From positions 1 to 14,092 of the forward strand of contig CAYOKT010000071.1 of the NCBI GenBank assembly GCA_964404605.1: a stretch of 14,092 nt of DNA, given 5' to 3'. Position 1 is the first letter of the stretch; each line of letters starts with the position of its first letter. Positions 13,401-14,092 of the stretch are shown here, in pieces. The notes beneath the pieces were generated by a model that saw nothing but the letters and a program-made list of their open reading frames with translations, was not told where the DNA came from and did no database searches. This stretch comes from CAYOKT01 sp964404605. GTDB lineage: Bacteria > Electryoneota > Electryoneia > Electryoneales > Electryoneaceae. Made by a program: the position numbers and the translations under genes.

Positions 13401-14018
13401 GTCCTCGCCAGCGGGCGCGACATCAACCTCCTCGTCCTCGACACCGGCGTCTACTCGAACACCGGCGGGCAGTGCTCGAAGGCGACCCCGCTGGGCGCCG
13501 TGGCGAAGTTCGCCGCCGGCGGCAAGCCCACCCGCCGCAAGGACATCGGGATGATGGCGATGAGTTACGGCTCGGTGTACGTCGCCCAGGTGGCGATGGG
13601 GGCCAATGACGCCCAGTGTGTCAAGGCCTTCCTCGAGGCGGAGGCATACGACGGCCCCTCGATCATCATCGCCTACAGCCACTGCATCGCGCACGGGATC
13701 GACATGGCGAAGGGACTGGATTCGCAGAAACTCGCCGCGCAGAGCGGCTCCTGGCTGCTCTTCCGCTACAACCCGACCCTGAAGCAGGAAGGCAAGAACC
13801 CGCTGAGTCTCGACTCCCGCCCGCCGAAAATCCCGGTGGAGGAGTGGACCCGGCAGGAAAACCGCTTCCGGATGCTGATGAAATCCCACCCGGAGGCGGC
13901 GGAACGCCTGGCGGAACTCGCGCAGAAGGACGCCGAGGAGCACTACCGTTACTACGAGCAGCTCGCGAAGCTGGACTTTCACCAGCCCGGCGAGGAGCCT
14001 GCCGCCGCGAGCGAATAG
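10431..14018 (+). CDS. nifJ: Pyruvate:ferredoxin (flavodoxin) oxidoreductase, single chain
   Basis: A 1195-residue cytoplasmic enzyme that converts pyruvate and CoA to acetyl-CoA and CO2, reducing ferredoxin; it can also run backwards for CO2 fixation. All domains of the fused form are present. The N-terminal part has YPITPSS with T31, E64 (MQSEGGA) and R114 (HVSAR), matching by position the catalytic residues of the Desulfovibrio africanus enzyme. A CoA-binding and linker region follows. The ferredoxin-like domain has C696-x2-C699-x2-C702-x3-C706 and C752-x2-C755-x2-C758-x3-C762. The proximal cluster uses C826, C829, C854 and C1085 (HCIAHGI). Thiamine diphosphate binding is GDG (976-978) through N1010 (YSNTGGQ). 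Length is normal and nothing is missing. ATG 10431 has AGGA six bases upstream. It appears to be a single-gene transcript. Confidence 0.98.
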   Translation: MPRNFVMIDGNEAAAFVAHKTNEICAIYPITPSSGMGEWADEWSARGKKNLWGTVPQIVEMQSEGGASAAVHGALQTGSLTSTFTASQGLLLMIPSMFKIAGELTPTVFHVSARTVATQALSIFGDHSDINAVRSTGFALLASGSVQEVMDLALIAQASTLESRVPFVHFFDGFRTSHEEQKIEPLSDEQMLALLNEEKIWEHRRRALDSEKPVLRGSSQNPDVFFQARETVNPYYAKAPEIVQNVMDRFHEVVGRRYNLFDYVGAPDAERVIVLMGSGAETAHETVEWMAERGEKVGVVKVRLYRPFSVKHFIDTLPKTVKRIAVLDRTKEPGAVGEPLYLDCITAVEEACFDGNSRFAQRPALVGGRYGLSSKEFTPAMVKAVFDELKKEKPKNHFTIGIEDDVSGTSIPFDPHFSVEPDEIFRGKFYGLGSDGTVGANKNSIKIIGETTDNYAQGYFVYDSKKAGAITVSHLRFGPKPIRSTYLVNKANFVACHQTVFLERYEMLADAVEGATFLLNTPFGPDEVWDTLPRPVQEQLVAKKMKFYVIDAYKVAKETGMGARINTIMQTCFFAISGVIPRDEAIEKIKDAIRSTYGKKGEQVVQMNFKAVDAAVGNLHEVKVPDAVTSTIERPPTVPDHAPDYVKSVLGRIIAGEGDELPVSAFAPDGTFPTGTTQYEKRNIALEIPVWDEDICIQCGKCILVCPHAAIRAKVYDPKHLEGAPETFKSADYRGKEYPGMKYTIQVAPEDCTGCELCVEVCPAKDKKTEKLALEMAPQLPLRVPERKNYAFFLDKLPEIDRGTVKRHTVKGVQFLEPLFEYSGACSGCGETPYVKLLSQLFGDRAVIANATGCSSIYGGNLPTTPWTTNADGRGPAWNNSLFEDAAEFGLGFRLTIDKQREYAGELLRGLSGAVGSTLVTEILEADQSDEMGIFEQRKRVTVLKEKLKALDDPDAKRLLTVVDMLVKRSVWSVGGDGWAYDIGYGGLDHVLASGRDINLLVLDTGVYSNTGGQCSKATPLGAVAKFAAGGKPTRRKDIGMMAMSYGSVYVAQVAMGANDAQCVKAFLEAEAYDGPSIIIAYSHCIAHGIDMAKGLDSQKLAAQSGSWLLFRYNPTLKQEGKNPLSLDSRPPKIPVEEWTRQENRFRMLMKSHPEAAERLAELAQKDAEEHYRYYEQLAKLDFHQPGEEPAAASE

Positions 14019-14062
14019 ACCCCTCCTTTCTCGTGCTGGCAACAGCCGGGGAAACCACACAG

Positions 14063-14092
14063 ACAAGGGGAAGGGCGTGCCCTTCCCCTTGT
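14063..14092 (+). terminator. Intrinsic terminator of nifJ (cut by the window edge)
   Basis: ACAAGGGGAAGGG (14063-14075) and CCCTTCCCCTTGT (14080-14092) pair perfectly over 13 bp around CGTG. It starts 45 bases after the nifJ stop. The window ends at the last paired base, so a T-run could not be checked. Confidence 0.7.

Noticed and set aside
10350..14066. 1238-codon minus frame opposite nifJ
   Set aside because: Mirrors the codon pattern of nifJ; Arg/His/Leu/Val-rich with no family resemblance. The nifJ strand has every catalytic motif.

Overview
The window is GC-rich bacterial DNA carrying mostly core housekeeping genes. Twelve protein genes are recognised with good support. One further small gene of 57 codons is proposed, and the left edge may hold a truncated frame. 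No RNA gene, mobile element, CRISPR array or phage gene was seen. A pyruvate:ferredoxin oxidoreductase plus an 8Fe ferredoxin point to an organism that lives without oxygen, at least part of the time. The rplM-rpsI-rpsB-tsf-pyrH-frr order and the style of the S2 protein resemble the Bacteroidetes/Chlorobi/Gemmatimonadetes side of the tree or one of its uncultured relatives. That placement is an inference from memory of gene order, not a search result.

Left half, minus strand (5130 down to 346): rplM, rpsI, rpsB, tsf, pyrH, frr and a YfhL-type ferredoxin. A near-consensus promoter lies in front of rplM. A terminator-like hairpin after rpsI and a 305-base leader before rpsB suggest that rpsB-tsf-pyrH-frr can be expressed separately. 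The ferredoxin has its own candidate promoter and a strong hairpin in its leader.

Centre (5131-5385): a divergent promoter region. Two large hairpins lie between the rplM promoter and the dnaX promoter.

Right half, plus strand: dnaX, ebfC, a small unrecognised frame, recR and hemW. dnaX-ebfC-recR is a classical replication/repair cluster. The small frame sits between ebfC and recR, has a good ribosome binding site, and ends two bases before the recR start. hemW carries a roughly 40-residue insertion in its catalytic barrel.

Right end: nifJ (single-chain pyruvate:ferredoxin oxidoreductase, 1195 residues, all catalytic residues present). It is preceded by a 356-base AT-richer regulatory region with two candidate promoters, nested inverted repeats and a thrice-repeated heptamer, and followed by a perfect 13-bp hairpin at the window edge. 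nifJ would reduce ferredoxins such as the one at the left end, but the two are not in one operon.

No obviously new multi-gene system was found. The most interesting points are the small frame, the HemW insertion, the lysine/proline-rich tail of S2 and the structured control regions.
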